DNA of 64,000 bases from Pigmentiphaga aceris (lineage in GTDB: Bacteria; Pseudomonadota; Gammaproteobacteria; Burkholderiales; Burkholderiaceae_B). The position numbers were made by a program, and so were the translations under genes. Shown in pieces: positions 8,645-16,849 of this stretch. The notes beneath the pieces were generated by a model. The model made no database searches. It was not told the origin of the DNA and worked only from the letters and a program-made list of their open reading frames with translations. The stretch spans positions 5,518,001-5,582,000 of the forward strand of contig NZ_CP043046.1 in assembly GCF_008119665.1 (NCBI RefSeq), in the 5' to 3' direction. The number at the start of each line of letters is the position of its first letter. Position 1 is the first letter of the stretch.

Positions 8645-9696
8645 GCAAAGATCCCGTCCGGCTCGGCAGGCGCGGTTTGCGGCACGGCGACATTCAGCGC
8701 GGAAGTGAGTGTGTCAAGCGCGCGCAGTCTCGCCGCTTCGCCAGGCATCATCAGATTGATCATGACTTCATCAGTGCCATAGGCATGCGCCAACGCGCGC
8801 AGTTGCGCGGCAACCTTGGCTGCGGTGCCAGAAATCAGCCTGCCCTGGTTACGCGCACGCACGGCCAGTTCAGCGGGCGTCCACTGGTGGGCGCGGGTGG
8901 TTTCCAACGAAGGCACGCGATCGAATGGACTTGCGCTTTCAGCGTAGGCCAGCCACAGGTGGAACGCGTCGGCAAATTCACGCGCTTGCGCATCGGTATC
9001 ACCAACGGCCACAAACACGGCTACCACTACGGTTGGCTGCGCCGCATAGTCCGTAGGCTGGAATGCTGCACGGTAAACCTCGGCTGCTTCCGGGCCGTCG
9101 CCGCCGGCATTGATGAAGTGGGCAAAGGTGAAGCTCAACCCTGCCTTGCCTGCGAATTCAGCAGTCGAACCGGATGCGCCCAGCACGAAGGGTTGCGGTC
9201 TGTCGCGGGTTTCGGGGTGCGCGCGAATGCCGGCGTAGCGTGAGTTGGCCGGATGCTTTCCGGTCAGGAAATTCAACAGATCCGAGACTTTCTGCGCGTA
9301 CGGAATCGTTCGGCCTTTCTCGTCGTTGAGCGCAGCGCCAGTGCGTGCGTCGGCCCCCGGGGCACGGCCAAAGCCCAGATCGACACGGTTCGGGAACAGT
9401 GATTCCAGAAGCTGATAGTTCTCGGCAATCTTCAAGCTGCTGTAGTTGGGCAGCAGTACTGCGCCCGACCCGACACGGATGGTCTGGGTAGCCGAGGCAA
9501 TGCGTGCCATCAGGATTTCGGGCGAGTTGCCAGCGGTGGCGGGCATCCCGTGATGCTCTGATAACCAATAGCGGCTGCCGCCCTTTTCTTCCGCGCGCTG
9601 CGCCAGGCGCACGCTGGCGGCCAATGCGTCACTGGCCATCAGACCTTCGTCAACAGGTGAGTAGTCCAAGATGCTGAGCTTCAAGGATGTGGACAT
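8641..9696 (-). CDS. LLM-class (luciferase-like) flavin-dependent oxidoreductase
   Basis: A 351-residue luciferase-like monooxygenase, using reduced flavin and oxygen on an unknown substrate. Family features are LSILDYSPVDEG at the N-terminus, YWLSEHHGMP near residue 45, the RVGSGAVLLPNYSSLKIAE strand and DLGFGRAPG. ATG 9696 (MSTSLKLS) is chosen because a GGAG site precedes it; an upstream frame extension to 9789 overlaps the next gene and has no family-like residues. It is packed two bases after one NTF2-like gene and overlaps another by four bases. It needs an external flavin reductase; the Old Yellow Enzyme in the same unit is a reductase of C=C bonds and would not normally fill that role. 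Confidence 0.9.
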   Translation of the reverse strand: MSTSLKLSILDYSPVDEGLMASDALAASVRLAQRAEEKGGSRYWLSEHHGMPATAGNSPEILMARIASATQTIRVGSGAVLLPNYSSLKIAENYQLLESLFPNRVDLGFGRAPGADARTGAALNDEKGRTIPYAQKVSDLLNFLTGKHPANSRYAGIRAHPETRDRPQPFVLGASGSTAEFAGKAGLSFTFAHFINAGGDGPEAAEVYRAAFQPTDYAAQPTVVVAVFVAVGDTDAQAREFADAFHLWLAYAESASPFDRVPSLETTRAHQWTPAELAVRARNQGRLISGTAAKVAAQLRALAHAYGTDEVMINLMMPGEAARLRALDTLTSALNVAVPQTAPAEPDGIFA

Positions 9697-9698
9697 AT

Positions 9699-10190
9699 TC
9701 AGGCTCCGGTTGTTGCGTGGACGGCTTGTTGGGTCACACCGCTGCGCTGCGGCCAGACGACTTCCAGGCGACTGCGGGTGATGCGCCACTCGCCATCGAT
9801 GCGCCGGTATTCGTCGGCATACAGGCCAAGCAGCAGCAAGGGATTGGGATCAGGCTTGGATGCGGTTTCGAAATCGATCAGATAGCACCGACCTTCGGCA
9901 TGGTCGGTGCCGGTCAACGTGATCTGGTGATTGACGATCGCGTGCATGAATGGATAGCTGCCTTGATGGTCACGGTCGAACTGTTTGAAGGCATCGTTGA
10001 GTCCCAGCCGTATGGCGTCGATACCTTCCATCCTGCCGACGGTGACTTCCACGACGGCATCTGCCGAAAAGACTTGGTCAAGCGCAGCAATGTTGTTGCT
10101 GTCGAGGTAGTGCGCATAACGCGTTCGAAGTTCGCGAATTTCCTCGCGATCGAGCAGTGCATTGATTCTGGTGTCTTTGGTGTCAGGCAT
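9699..10190 (-). CDS. SnoaL-like / NTF2-family protein (single domain)
   Basis: A 163-residue single-domain protein of the SnoaL-like 4 type. The pattern begins with INALLDREEIRELRTRYAHYLDSNNIAALDQVFSADAVVEVT and ends with a strand GEWRITRSRLEVVWP. This is the classic arrangement of dehydratase/isomerase-like NTF2 proteins found in aromatic, steroid and polyketide pathways. ATG 10190 overlaps the end of the upstream double-domain gene by eight bases. It is the third gene of the unit. Whether it is catalytic cannot be told from sequence; an RYAHYLD tyrosine and an internal histidine are possible active-site residues. Confidence 0.85.
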   Translation of the reverse strand: MPDTKDTRINALLDREEIRELRTRYAHYLDSNNIAALDQVFSADAVVEVTVGRMEGIDAIRLGLNDAFKQFDRDHQGSYPFMHAIVNHQITLTGTDHAEGRCYLIDFETASKPDPNPLLLLGLYADEYRRIDGEWRITRSRLEVVWPQRSGVTQQAVHATTGA

Positions 10191-11199
10191 GCGTTACTCC
10201 GATTTCGAATTCAGGGACGTTGGTGGCGGTGAACCAGCCAGGGCGGTAATCGAACCAGCAAATGCGCCATTGCCCGTCGCTCTCCAGTCGTGCGCGAAGC
10301 TGGTAATGGGCACCGTAGAGTGGGTTCCCCGCTTCATCTGCAGTGCGTTCCGGGATGATGCGTCCCACGATCATGCTTACGTGCTGACCATCGGCCTCGG
10401 GTTCGACCCGCAGCACATCCGCGAAGTGCTGCATCCACGCCCAATGCCGACGGAAGCTTTTTTGCTGGCCGATGATGGCGTGCCTACCTTGCAATGCGCC
10501 CATCGGCGCAAAGCCTCCGGCAGCGTCTTGGGTATAGCTGTCGCTCAACAGCGCAATGTCGTCTTGGTCGATGGCCCAGGAATACTTGCTGTAGAGCTCT
10601 TGCATGGCGTCTTCCACGCTCACTGGCGGCAATGCGTCACCGATCAAAGCCCACGGCGAATCCAGCTCGCTGACCAACACCGGTGGCGCGTCGCCCAGTT
10701 CCCAACCCGCATCGCTCGGCGGTGACGACCAGTGCGCCGCCAACGCCAGGTCGCCCTTGCACCAGTTGACATTGATGCGAGCCCCCACCAGCAGCCAACG
10801 ATGCGTCGACCGATCGAAACGGAATCGGAGCACCACGCTGGCACCGAAAAGCAGTTGCCGCTGCTGGTGACCGAAGAGGCCGATGACGTATGCGCTGGCA
10901 GCGGCCAGGCCGCTGCGCCCACTTAGGATTACGTGATTGCTCGTCCGCATGCCCGCCAACGCAGCAGGCTCGGCGGCCAGCACGCGATGCCATTCGTCTA
11001 CGCCTCTTGCTTCGCCATGCTGATTGCTGACCAAGATGGCGTCTTCGGACAAGTTCGGTGCAAGCGCCTGCCACTGCCCGCGCGACCACGCGGCAAAGAA
11101 GTCGTCGCGTAACGTAGTCAATGCCAGACGCGCATCGGCTTCTGGGAGGACGGTCTGTTCATTTGCCAGATCAGGCACGGTGACCAACGTGGATGTCAT
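10183..11199 (-). CDS. Tandem NTF2-like domain protein
   Basis: A protein of about 338 residues carrying two successive SnoaL/NTF2-like domains, roughly residues 20-160 and 200-335. Each shows the helix-then-strand signature (LTTLRDDFFAAWSRGQWQAL and MQELYSKYSWAIDQDDIALL) and a terminal strand with WLLVGARINVNW or WRICWFDYRPGW. Three starts are possible: GTG 11214, ATG 11205 and ATG 11199. I prefer 11199 because GAAGG sits eight bases upstream. It follows the Old Yellow Enzyme gene with almost no gap. Fused pairs of this fold are unusual and suggest duplication of a single-domain ancestor like the next gene. Confidence 0.8.
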   Translation of the reverse strand: MTSTLVTVPDLANEQTVLPEADARLALTTLRDDFFAAWSRGQWQALAPNLSEDAILVSNQHGEARGVDEWHRVLAAEPAALAGMRTSNHVILSGRSGLAAASAYVIGLFGHQQRQLLFGASVVLRFRFDRSTHRWLLVGARINVNWCKGDLALAAHWSSPPSDAGWELGDAPPVLVSELDSPWALIGDALPPVSVEDAMQELYSKYSWAIDQDDIALLSDSYTQDAAGGFAPMGALQGRHAIIGQQKSFRRHWAWMQHFADVLRVEPEADGQHVSMIVGRIIPERTADEAGNPLYGAHYQLRARLESDGQWRICWFDYRPGWFTATNVPEFEIGVTHA

Positions 11200-11210
11200 G
11201 GTCATGGCCT

Positions 11211-12326
11211 TCACGAAGACGCAGCTTTCGCCTGCTCGGCGTAGCGCGGATAGTCGGTGTAGCCGCGTTCTCCGTGCAGTCCGTACAGCGTGTCACGCTG
11301 CGCCTGCGCCAATGGCCAGCCATTGGCCATGCGCTCCACCAGGTCTGGATTGGCGATGAAGGGCTGACCGAAACCGATCAAGTCCGCTTTGCCAGCCTTC
11401 AAGGCGGCGTTGGCACTGTCCTGGTCGAAACCACCCGCCACGATCAGCGTACCGGGATATGCCTTGCGAAAATCCGTGAAGAACGCGGTCTCGCAATCGG
11501 CACCGATGGTGCGCTGATCGCTCAGATGCACATACGCCAGATTGCGACGACCAAGCTCAGCGGCCAGTGTCAGCCATGTCTGTTTTTCATCGTCGTACGG
11601 GTGCATGTCATAAAGACGACCGAAGGGAGAAATGCGCACACCAACATGCTGGCTGCCAATCGCCGTGCTCAGCCCGTCAACGGTTTCCAACAACAGGCGC
11701 AAGCGGTTATCGATACTGCCGCCGTAGCGGTCCTGTCGGGTATTCAGTTCACCGTTGATGAACTGCTCGAACAGATAGCCATTGGCACCATGAACCTCGA
11801 CACCATCGAAACCGGCCTGGATGGCACGCCGACCCGCCGCCACAAAATCGCCGATGGTCGCCTGTACTTCGTCAGCGCTGAGCGCACGTGGTTCGCTGGT
11901 GGCGATATTGCCGGGCACACCAGGCGCAGCCCAAGCATAGGCATTTACGTTATGGGGACGACGCGCCACCGAGGACACAGGGGCCGCACCATCTTTTTGC
12001 AAGGACACATGGGAGTTATGGCCGACGTGCCACAGCTGGGCAAAAATGCGTCCGCCGTCTGCATGGACCGCGTCGGTGACCCTGCCCCAGGCTGCACTGT
12101 GCTCGTCGGTATATAAACCCGGCGTGAACAGGTAACCGGTCCCTTGTTGTGAGACGTTGATGCCTTCAGTGATGATCAGCCCAGCCGAAGCGCGCTGGCG
12201 GTAATAGCGTTCCGTCAACACATCCGGCACGCCGTCAGCGACGCGCGAGCGGGTCATGGGTGCCATCACGACGCGGTTGCGTAAGTGCTGGCCTGCCATA
12301 TCGTGGGGAGTGAAAAGTATGCGCAT
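11211..12326 (-). CDS. Alkene reductase, Old Yellow Enzyme family
   Basis: A 371-residue FMN-dependent NAD(P)H:flavin oxidoreductase of the NemA/OYE group, which reduces activated C=C bonds of enones, maleimides or nitro compounds. Landmarks are the FMN strand RVVMAPMTRSR, the catalytic pair in AQLWHVGHNSH (H-x-x-N), GFDGVEVHGANGYLFEQFI and RYGGSIDNRLR. ATG 12326 has AAGG six bases upstream; an ATG at 12332 is an alternative. It heads the minus-strand unit and is divergent from a LysR regulator. Many OYE genes are paired with such a regulator and respond to electrophiles (known for the family). Confidence 0.93.
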   Translation of the reverse strand: MRILFTPHDMAGQHLRNRVVMAPMTRSRVADGVPDVLTERYYRQRASAGLIITEGINVSQQGTGYLFTPGLYTDEHSAAWGRVTDAVHADGGRIFAQLWHVGHNSHVSLQKDGAAPVSSVARRPHNVNAYAWAAPGVPGNIATSEPRALSADEVQATIGDFVAAGRRAIQAGFDGVEVHGANGYLFEQFINGELNTRQDRYGGSIDNRLRLLLETVDGLSTAIGSQHVGVRISPFGRLYDMHPYDDEKQTWLTLAAELGRRNLAYVHLSDQRTIGADCETAFFTDFRKAYPGTLIVAGGFDQDSANAALKAGKADLIGFGQPFIANPDLVERMANGWPLAQAQRDTLYGLHGERGYTDYPRYAEQAKAASS

Positions 12327-12361
12327 CGTCATCCTTGTCTAATCGATGACTGTGACTTTAT

Positions 12362-12377
12362 TATCTTTTCAAAGATA
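12362..12377. promoter_or_regulatory. Palindromic operator between the alkene reductase and its LysR regulator
   Basis: TATCTTTTCAAAGATA is a perfect 7-bp inverted repeat around a two-base centre. It lies in the 96-bp divergent gap and is followed by a further GATAA half-site, giving an AT-rich island in GC-rich DNA. The position between two divergent starts and the symmetry make it the likely binding site of the LysR protein at 12423. Confidence 0.6.
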
Positions 12378-12422
12378 GATAATCCAGGTTAGATTCCGAA
12401 CATTTAAGACCCACAGGAACAA

Positions 12423-13346
12423 ATGGATCATCCTATTGACCGTTTTGCGGGTGTTGAGGCGTTTGTTGCGACGGCCAAGGCGGGCGGCTTCACAGCAGCA
12501 GCGCAAACATTGGGCATGACGCCGTCTGGCGTGACCAAGAGCGTGACCCGCCTGGAAGAACGGATCGGACTGAAGCTGCTGCACCGAACGACCCGCAGGC
12601 TGACCCTGACGCCAGAGGGAGCGTCATATCTGGCCGCCTGCACGCGCGCCATCGAAGAATTGGAGGCAGCGGAGACTGGCCTTGCGCCTGACAACTGGGT
12701 GCCGCAAGGACGCATACACATCGGACTGCCGGGTGCCTTTGGTCGCCGGCACATCTTGCAAGGCTTGCTGGAAATGGCTGCCCGATTCGACAAGCTAGAC
12801 CTGACGGTCTCCTTCACTGAACGCACGGTGGACTTGGTTCAGGAGGGATACGATTTATCCGTTCGGATTGGCGAGCTGGCCGATGACGGCAACCTGGTGG
12901 CCAAGCGGCTCGGCACCCAACGCCTGGTGATTTGCGCTGCGCCTTCCTATCTGGCGCGACATGGAACTGTGCGTACTCCAGATGAGCTGCGGCAACGAGA
13001 TTGCATCATTGGATCGCGCCGCCAGCAAAAGCAGACGTGGCTGCTGCGCACCTCGGAAGGTGCGCTGATGCAGCAGGAAATTCATGTCCGTCATGAGTTC
13101 AGCGACGGTGAAGCCATGCTGGCCGCCGGTCTGGCAGGCTGCGGCATCATGCAGATGCCAACCTGGCTGGTGGGCGATGACTTGAACCATGGCACCCTGG
13201 TACCGCTGCTTGAGGACTATGCGGGCGGTGAGATGCCTATCCATGTGGTGTGGCCCAAGTCGCACTATCTTCAGCCCAAGGTGCGTGCCGTCATCGACAT
13301 GCTTCAAAAGCTGGCTTCTGGCCCCGACTCGGGCTTTGTGCCGTAG
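12423..13346 (+). CDS. LysR-family transcriptional regulator
   Basis: A 307-residue LysR regulator of the CrgA/DsdC-like AraC-free type. Its DNA-binding domain reads FAGVEAFVATAKAGGFTAAAQTLGMTPSGVTKSVTRLEERIG. The effector domain begins near residue 90. An AGGAAC ribosome site precedes ATG 12423. It is divergent from the alkene reductase and the NTF2/LLM genes, with a palindromic operator between them, so it probably regulates that whole unit. Proteins of this subgroup commonly control OYE-type and quinone reductases in response to electrophiles (family knowledge); the inducer here is unknown. Confidence 0.93.
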   Translation: MDHPIDRFAGVEAFVATAKAGGFTAAAQTLGMTPSGVTKSVTRLEERIGLKLLHRTTRRLTLTPEGASYLAACTRAIEELEAAETGLAPDNWVPQGRIHIGLPGAFGRRHILQGLLEMAARFDKLDLTVSFTERTVDLVQEGYDLSVRIGELADDGNLVAKRLGTQRLVICAAPSYLARHGTVRTPDELRQRDCIIGSRRQQKQTWLLRTSEGALMQQEIHVRHEFSDGEAMLAAGLAGCGIMQMPTWLVGDDLNHGTLVPLLEDYAGGEMPIHVVWPKSHYLQPKVRAVIDMLQKLASGPDSGFVP

Positions 13347-13599
13347 GCAAATTCGGACTGAAGGCGGCGTTGTGCAACACACGATGAGAACAGGCCGCGC
13401 CGACGTTCAACCGCCCTCTGTTGTGCGGCGTTACGGCATGGCGTCCGAGCTTGTGCCAAAGCGCATCGAAACGCCCGGCAACCCCGTTACGTTCAGCGGA
13501 TACGAGCGAGCGCAGTGGAACAGTATTCACAACCACTCGATTGACACGCGTATGGAAGATAAAGGAACTGATGTGAGCAGCTTGGTTGTGGAGCCGTAC

Positions 13600-14022
13600 A
13601 TGAAAAGACTTACGCTAGGACTTTTCTTCGCAGTGTTGTGTGTCTCTGCTGGCGGTGCAAAGGCGGAAGCACGCTGCGAGGATTTCCTGGCGACGCTCAG
13701 CGACAAGCCTGACTTCGTGGAACTTGTCGAATGCGTTCAAGCCAACGACAGACAGGGAAAACCTTTCGTTGCTCGCTACCAAGTAAAGGGCAAAGATGCG
13801 CTGAAAGCCGAGCGGTATATGACGCAAAGTTTCGGCTTACCAACACTCAAGTTCATCTGCTGCGGTTGGGATTCAACGCCCTATTTTTATCGCGATAAGA
13901 AGACGAATCTTGGCTACATGCTTGGCATGGGGTCTGAAGAAACGCTGATCAACAGACGGGAATCGTGGTCAGAAATAAAGTTCTTCCATATCGAAGCCAC
14001 CTTCTTCACAGGAGATCCCTGA
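13600..14022 (+). CDS. Small secreted protein, possibly DUF4952-like
   Basis: A 140-residue protein with a signal peptide (MKRLTLGLFFAVLCVSAGGAKA). The mature part begins with EARCEDFLATLSDKPDFVELVEC and has a KFICCGWDSTPYFYRD motif. The arrangement resembles DUF4952 proteins, but I rely on memory for that. Four cysteines in the mature part suggest disulfides in the periplasm. Codon use is less GC-biased than in neighbouring genes (for example AAAAGACTT, CGATAAGAAG), which hints at a more recent arrival. It stands alone between the LysR and IclR genes. The frame is open further upstream, but ATG 13600 starts at the signal peptide. Confidence 0.7.
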   Translation: MKRLTLGLFFAVLCVSAGGAKAEARCEDFLATLSDKPDFVELVECVQANDRQGKPFVARYQVKGKDALKAERYMTQSFGLPTLKFICCGWDSTPYFYRDKKTNLGYMLGMGSEETLINRRESWSEIKFFHIEATFFTGDP

Positions 14023-14105
14023 ACGCGATTTCGCTGCAGTCAGGCTAGCAAGCCAATGTGCTTGACGACGCGATACACGCTGCAGCATGACCATTCAAAA
14101 TCGAT

Positions 14106-14891
14106 ATGAATAAACACAACATGGACCCGTACGAGCGCCGCGACCGGGCGCAGACCTTAAGACGCGGCCTCAGCATCTTGCGGCTCCTGATTCGCAAGAG
14201 TCCCGACAGTCTGCGCATGAGCGAACTCGTCCAACGCTTGGACCTGAACAAAGCGACTGTGATCCGATTGACGCAAGCCTTGGTCGATGAAGGCTTCGTA
14301 TCCCGGGACCCCGCATCGGGGCGTTACAGCCTCGGGCCCGAAACGTTTGCGGCAGGACTGGCGGCGGAACACGCGTATGACTTGCAACGGCTGGCGCGAC
14401 CGGCTTTGCGCAAGCTGTCGCTGGAGTCAGGCGACACGGTCTTCTTTTCTGTCCGACATGCGCATGAGGCGATCTGTCTGTCTCAAGAACTCGGTGTCGT
14501 CGAACTGCATACGCAGCAGATGAAACCCGGCGATCGGTTTCCGCTTGGTGTCGGTGCCGGCAGTGCAGCGATACTGTCGGCCTTGCCGGATGCAGAAATC
14601 ACGACCGTCCTGAAAGACAGTTGCGATCGCCGCGCAGCGCACTGGCCTGCGGCAACGGACGTCGAAATCTGGAAATTGGTGGAAGAAGCCAGAACGACGG
14701 GCTATTGCTTCAACAGCGGGCTGGTTACGCCACAAAGCGGCGGGTTGGGCGTTGCTCTGGCACTGCCCAACCAGCCCTTGGTCGCGATAAGCATTGCGGC
14801 GGCAGAGAAGCGGCTGTCTCTTCCGCGACGCGCCATCCTCGGCAGTCGCCTGCTGGAGATCGCTGCGGCGATCAAGGATCAGGTTTCTTAA
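14106..14891 (+). CDS. IclR-family transcriptional regulator
   Basis: A 261-residue IclR regulator. The N-terminal winged helix-turn-helix covers about residues 17-80 (RRGLSILRLLIRKSPDSLRMSELVQRLDLNKATVIRLTQALVDEGFV). The C-terminal GAF-like effector domain follows, with the family pattern PLGVGAGSAAILSALPD. It converges with the HpcH/HpaI aldolase and SDR genes, whose upstream region holds an IclR-like palindrome at 16655-16672. Control of those two genes is therefore likely (inference). A second IclR regulator in this window, at 27533, serves another module. Confidence 0.92.
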   Translation: MNKHNMDPYERRDRAQTLRRGLSILRLLIRKSPDSLRMSELVQRLDLNKATVIRLTQALVDEGFVSRDPASGRYSLGPETFAAGLAAEHAYDLQRLARPALRKLSLESGDTVFFSVRHAHEAICLSQELGVVELHTQQMKPGDRFPLGVGAGSAAILSALPDAEITTVLKDSCDRRAAHWPAATDVEIWKLVEEARTTGYCFNSGLVTPQSGGLGVALALPNQPLVAISIAAAEKRLSLPRRAILGSRLLEIAAAIKDQVS

Positions 14892-14929
14892 CCTGACCCT
14901 GCCACGGAGGTGTGCGGCGTGGCCCGCGC

Positions 14930-15727
14930 TCAGAACCAGTTATGGTCGTAGGTCTCGCCCTTGAGCGTGCCGAAGAGCTGCTTGAACTGCTTGACGATCA
15001 TGCCGCCGTCCGACCCCAGGCCGATCATCTTGAAGCCCTGCTCCCTCCTGTTCTTCATGTCCTCGGGGTTCATGCCGATGACACCGGACACAATGCCGCG
15101 CGTTGCTGCCGACTGCTGAATCCGAAGAATGTCTTCGGCCACACCCGGCCCTTCCCATTCGCCAAGGTAGCCCATGCTCGACGACAGGTCGGCTGGCCCG
15201 AAGAAGATGGTTTCGAGGCCGGGAACATCGAGAATGCGCTCGATATCCTCGCTCGCCGCCTTGGTCTCGATCACGGGAATGACCAGCGCATCTTCATTCG
15301 CGCGCTGAATATATTCTTGGACGCGCAAGCCCCATTGAACTGCTCGCTCGCCCCCTAAGCCGCGCTTTCCAACGGTGGGATACCGGGCGTGGCTGAAGGC
15401 TTCATGCAGCTCTTCAGCGTTGTTGATCAGCGGCAGAACGACACCATGCACACCGATGTCGAGGCACTTCTTGATCGTGTCCACGCGGCTTGCCGGAACC
15501 CGGGCAAGCACGGCCAAGTCCGTGCCCTTCGCGGCACGCAGATGGTTCAGGACGTCTGAATAATCCAGCGCGCCGTGCTCCAGATCCACGCAGATCCAGT
15601 CCGCGCCCATGGCGGCGGCGATCTCCGTGATCGTGGGGCTTTCAAGGGTCACCCACAGGCCGTACGTGGTGTCACCGCGCGCAAATTTCTTGCGCAGGGG
15701 ATTCTGGGAAAGATCAGAGACGTTCAT
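14930..15727 (-). CDS. HpcH/HpaI-family 2-oxo acid aldolase
   Basis: A 265-residue class II aldolase of the HpcH/HpaI family, which makes or cleaves 4-hydroxy-2-oxo acids such as 4-hydroxy-2-oxoheptanedioate or 2-keto-3-deoxy sugars acids. Key features are the start region FARGDTTYGLWVTLESPTITEIAAAMGADWICVDLEHG with metal/acid residues DLEHG, the arginine of LARVP, VIETKAA for the metal-binding glutamate and FFGPADLS for the metal-binding aspartate. It lies 30 bp downstream of an SDR gene. Together they could oxidise or reduce a hydroxy acid and split it to pyruvate plus an aldehyde (inference). Confidence 0.9.
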   Translation of the reverse strand: MNVSDLSQNPLRKKFARGDTTYGLWVTLESPTITEIAAAMGADWICVDLEHGALDYSDVLNHLRAAKGTDLAVLARVPASRVDTIKKCLDIGVHGVVLPLINNAEELHEAFSHARYPTVGKRGLGGERAVQWGLRVQEYIQRANEDALVIPVIETKAASEDIERILDVPGLETIFFGPADLSSSMGYLGEWEGPGVAEDILRIQQSAATRGIVSGVIGMNPEDMKNRREQGFKMIGLGSDGGMIVKQFKQLFGTLKGETYDHNWF

Positions 15728-15757
15728 GTGCTGTCCTTTGGGTTAAGAGTCGCGATA

Positions 15758-16552
15758 TCAGGCTGCTGGCTTGTCGAACAGGTCGGGCACCAAAACCCCT
15801 GCGGCGGTGAAACCACCGTCGATCGCCAGCGTCTGCCCCGTGACATAACTGGCGTCATCCGACGCGAGATAGAGCACGCCGCTGGCGATCTCGTCGGGTT
15901 TGCCATAACGGCGCATAGGAACCAAGGTGGCGTACCTGGCGCGGGTCGAATCGCTATGCAGCGCCTGCACCATCGGCGTGTCCACCGGGCCGGGTGCGAT
16001 TGCATTGACGGTGATTCCCCACTGCGCCTCTTCGATGGCGAATTGCTTTGTCATGGCGATCAGCGCGGCCTTGGAGGTGCCATAGGCCATCCGACCCGTG
16101 CCGGCGCGCAACCCGCTTGTCGATGCGATGTTCACGATCCGGCCCCAGCCTGTCTTGCGCATGTGCGGCAGCGCAAACTGCATGGCGAGCATCGGTGCCG
16201 TCACATTGATGGCCATCGTTTTCTGCCACTGGGCCGGTGGGCATTCCCCGGCCGGGGCCATGTCGGCAACGCCCGCGCTGTTCACGACAATGTCCGGCGG
16301 CCCGAAAGCCGCTGTCAGCGCATGCAAGGCGTCGGGCAGCCCTGCGCTATCGGCAAGGTCCACGACACATGCCTTGGCATGACCGCCAGCCGCGTTGATC
16401 GCGTCAGCTACCGCTGCTGCGGCGTCTGCGTTTCTGTCCACGACGTAGATGCGAGCACCGAGCGTCAAGGCCATCTTTTCGGCAACGCATCGACCAATGC
16501 CACTTGCGGCACCGGTGATCAACGCTACCCGGGGAGTTTGTTGGAGGTTCAT
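15758..16552 (-). CDS. SDR-family NAD(P)-dependent oxidoreductase
   Basis: A 264-residue classical short-chain dehydrogenase. The cofactor motif is TGAASGIG at residues 14-21, VVNSAGVADM follows near 90, the catalytic serine lies in NIASTSGLRAG and the catalytic YxxxK in YGTSKAA. An acidic residue after the second strand (VVDRNAD) favours NAD over NADP. It is the first gene of a two-gene unit with the aldolase downstream. Upstream is an IclR-like palindrome. The likely substrate is a secondary alcohol of a sugar acid or hydroxy acid (inference). Confidence 0.92.
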   Translation of the reverse strand: MNLQQTPRVALITGAASGIGRCVAEKMALTLGARIYVVDRNADAAAAVADAINAAGGHAKACVVDLADSAGLPDALHALTAAFGPPDIVVNSAGVADMAPAGECPPAQWQKTMAINVTAPMLAMQFALPHMRKTGWGRIVNIASTSGLRAGTGRMAYGTSKAALIAMTKQFAIEEAQWGITVNAIAPGPVDTPMVQALHSDSTRARYATLVPMRRYGKPDEIASGVLYLASDDASYVTGQTLAIDGGFTAAGVLVPDLFDKPAA

Positions 16553-16654
16553 ATGCGCGTGTCGGTTGGCAGGGGTGGAAGCAGACAGCAGCCGATGCCT
16601 GAGGCGGGGTCTGCAATGTGAATCAGTGCGCGCAGTATGGGTGCCGTTGAGGGC

Positions 16655-16672
16655 GGAAAATTGCCAATTTCC
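16655..16672. promoter_or_regulatory. IclR-like palindrome upstream of the SDR/aldolase genes
   Basis: GGAAAATTGCCAATTTCC starts with GGAAA and ends with TTTCC, and contains AAATTG-C-CAATTT. This resembles the E. coli IclR-type consensus TGGAAATNATTTCCA. It lies about 100 bp upstream of the SDR start, with an IclR gene nearby at 14106. Promoter elements were not pinned down. Confidence 0.45.
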
Positions 16673-16790
16673 TAAAGCACTGCTTAATTCGATTTGCTAT
16701 GTGAACCATGGACCTGGGGTTGGTCCTCAGGAGAGTTTCCTGGCGCGACGGAGGGTTGGCAGCAAGCTTGGAAAAACCGCCACCAATGCA

Positions 16791-16823
16791 AAAGGCCCGC
16801 AGCTATCAGGCTGCGGGCCTTTT
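16791..16823 (-). terminator. Rho-independent terminator of ssb
   Basis: A 10-bp GC-rich stem GGCCCGCAGC / GCTGCGGGCC with a six-base loop TATCAG is flanked by AAA and TTTT. It can act in both directions. On the minus strand it lies 27 bp after the ssb stop codon and would end that transcript. Confidence 0.85.
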
Positions 16824-16849
16824 GTTAATCAGTCAGGAAAAGACGGTCT

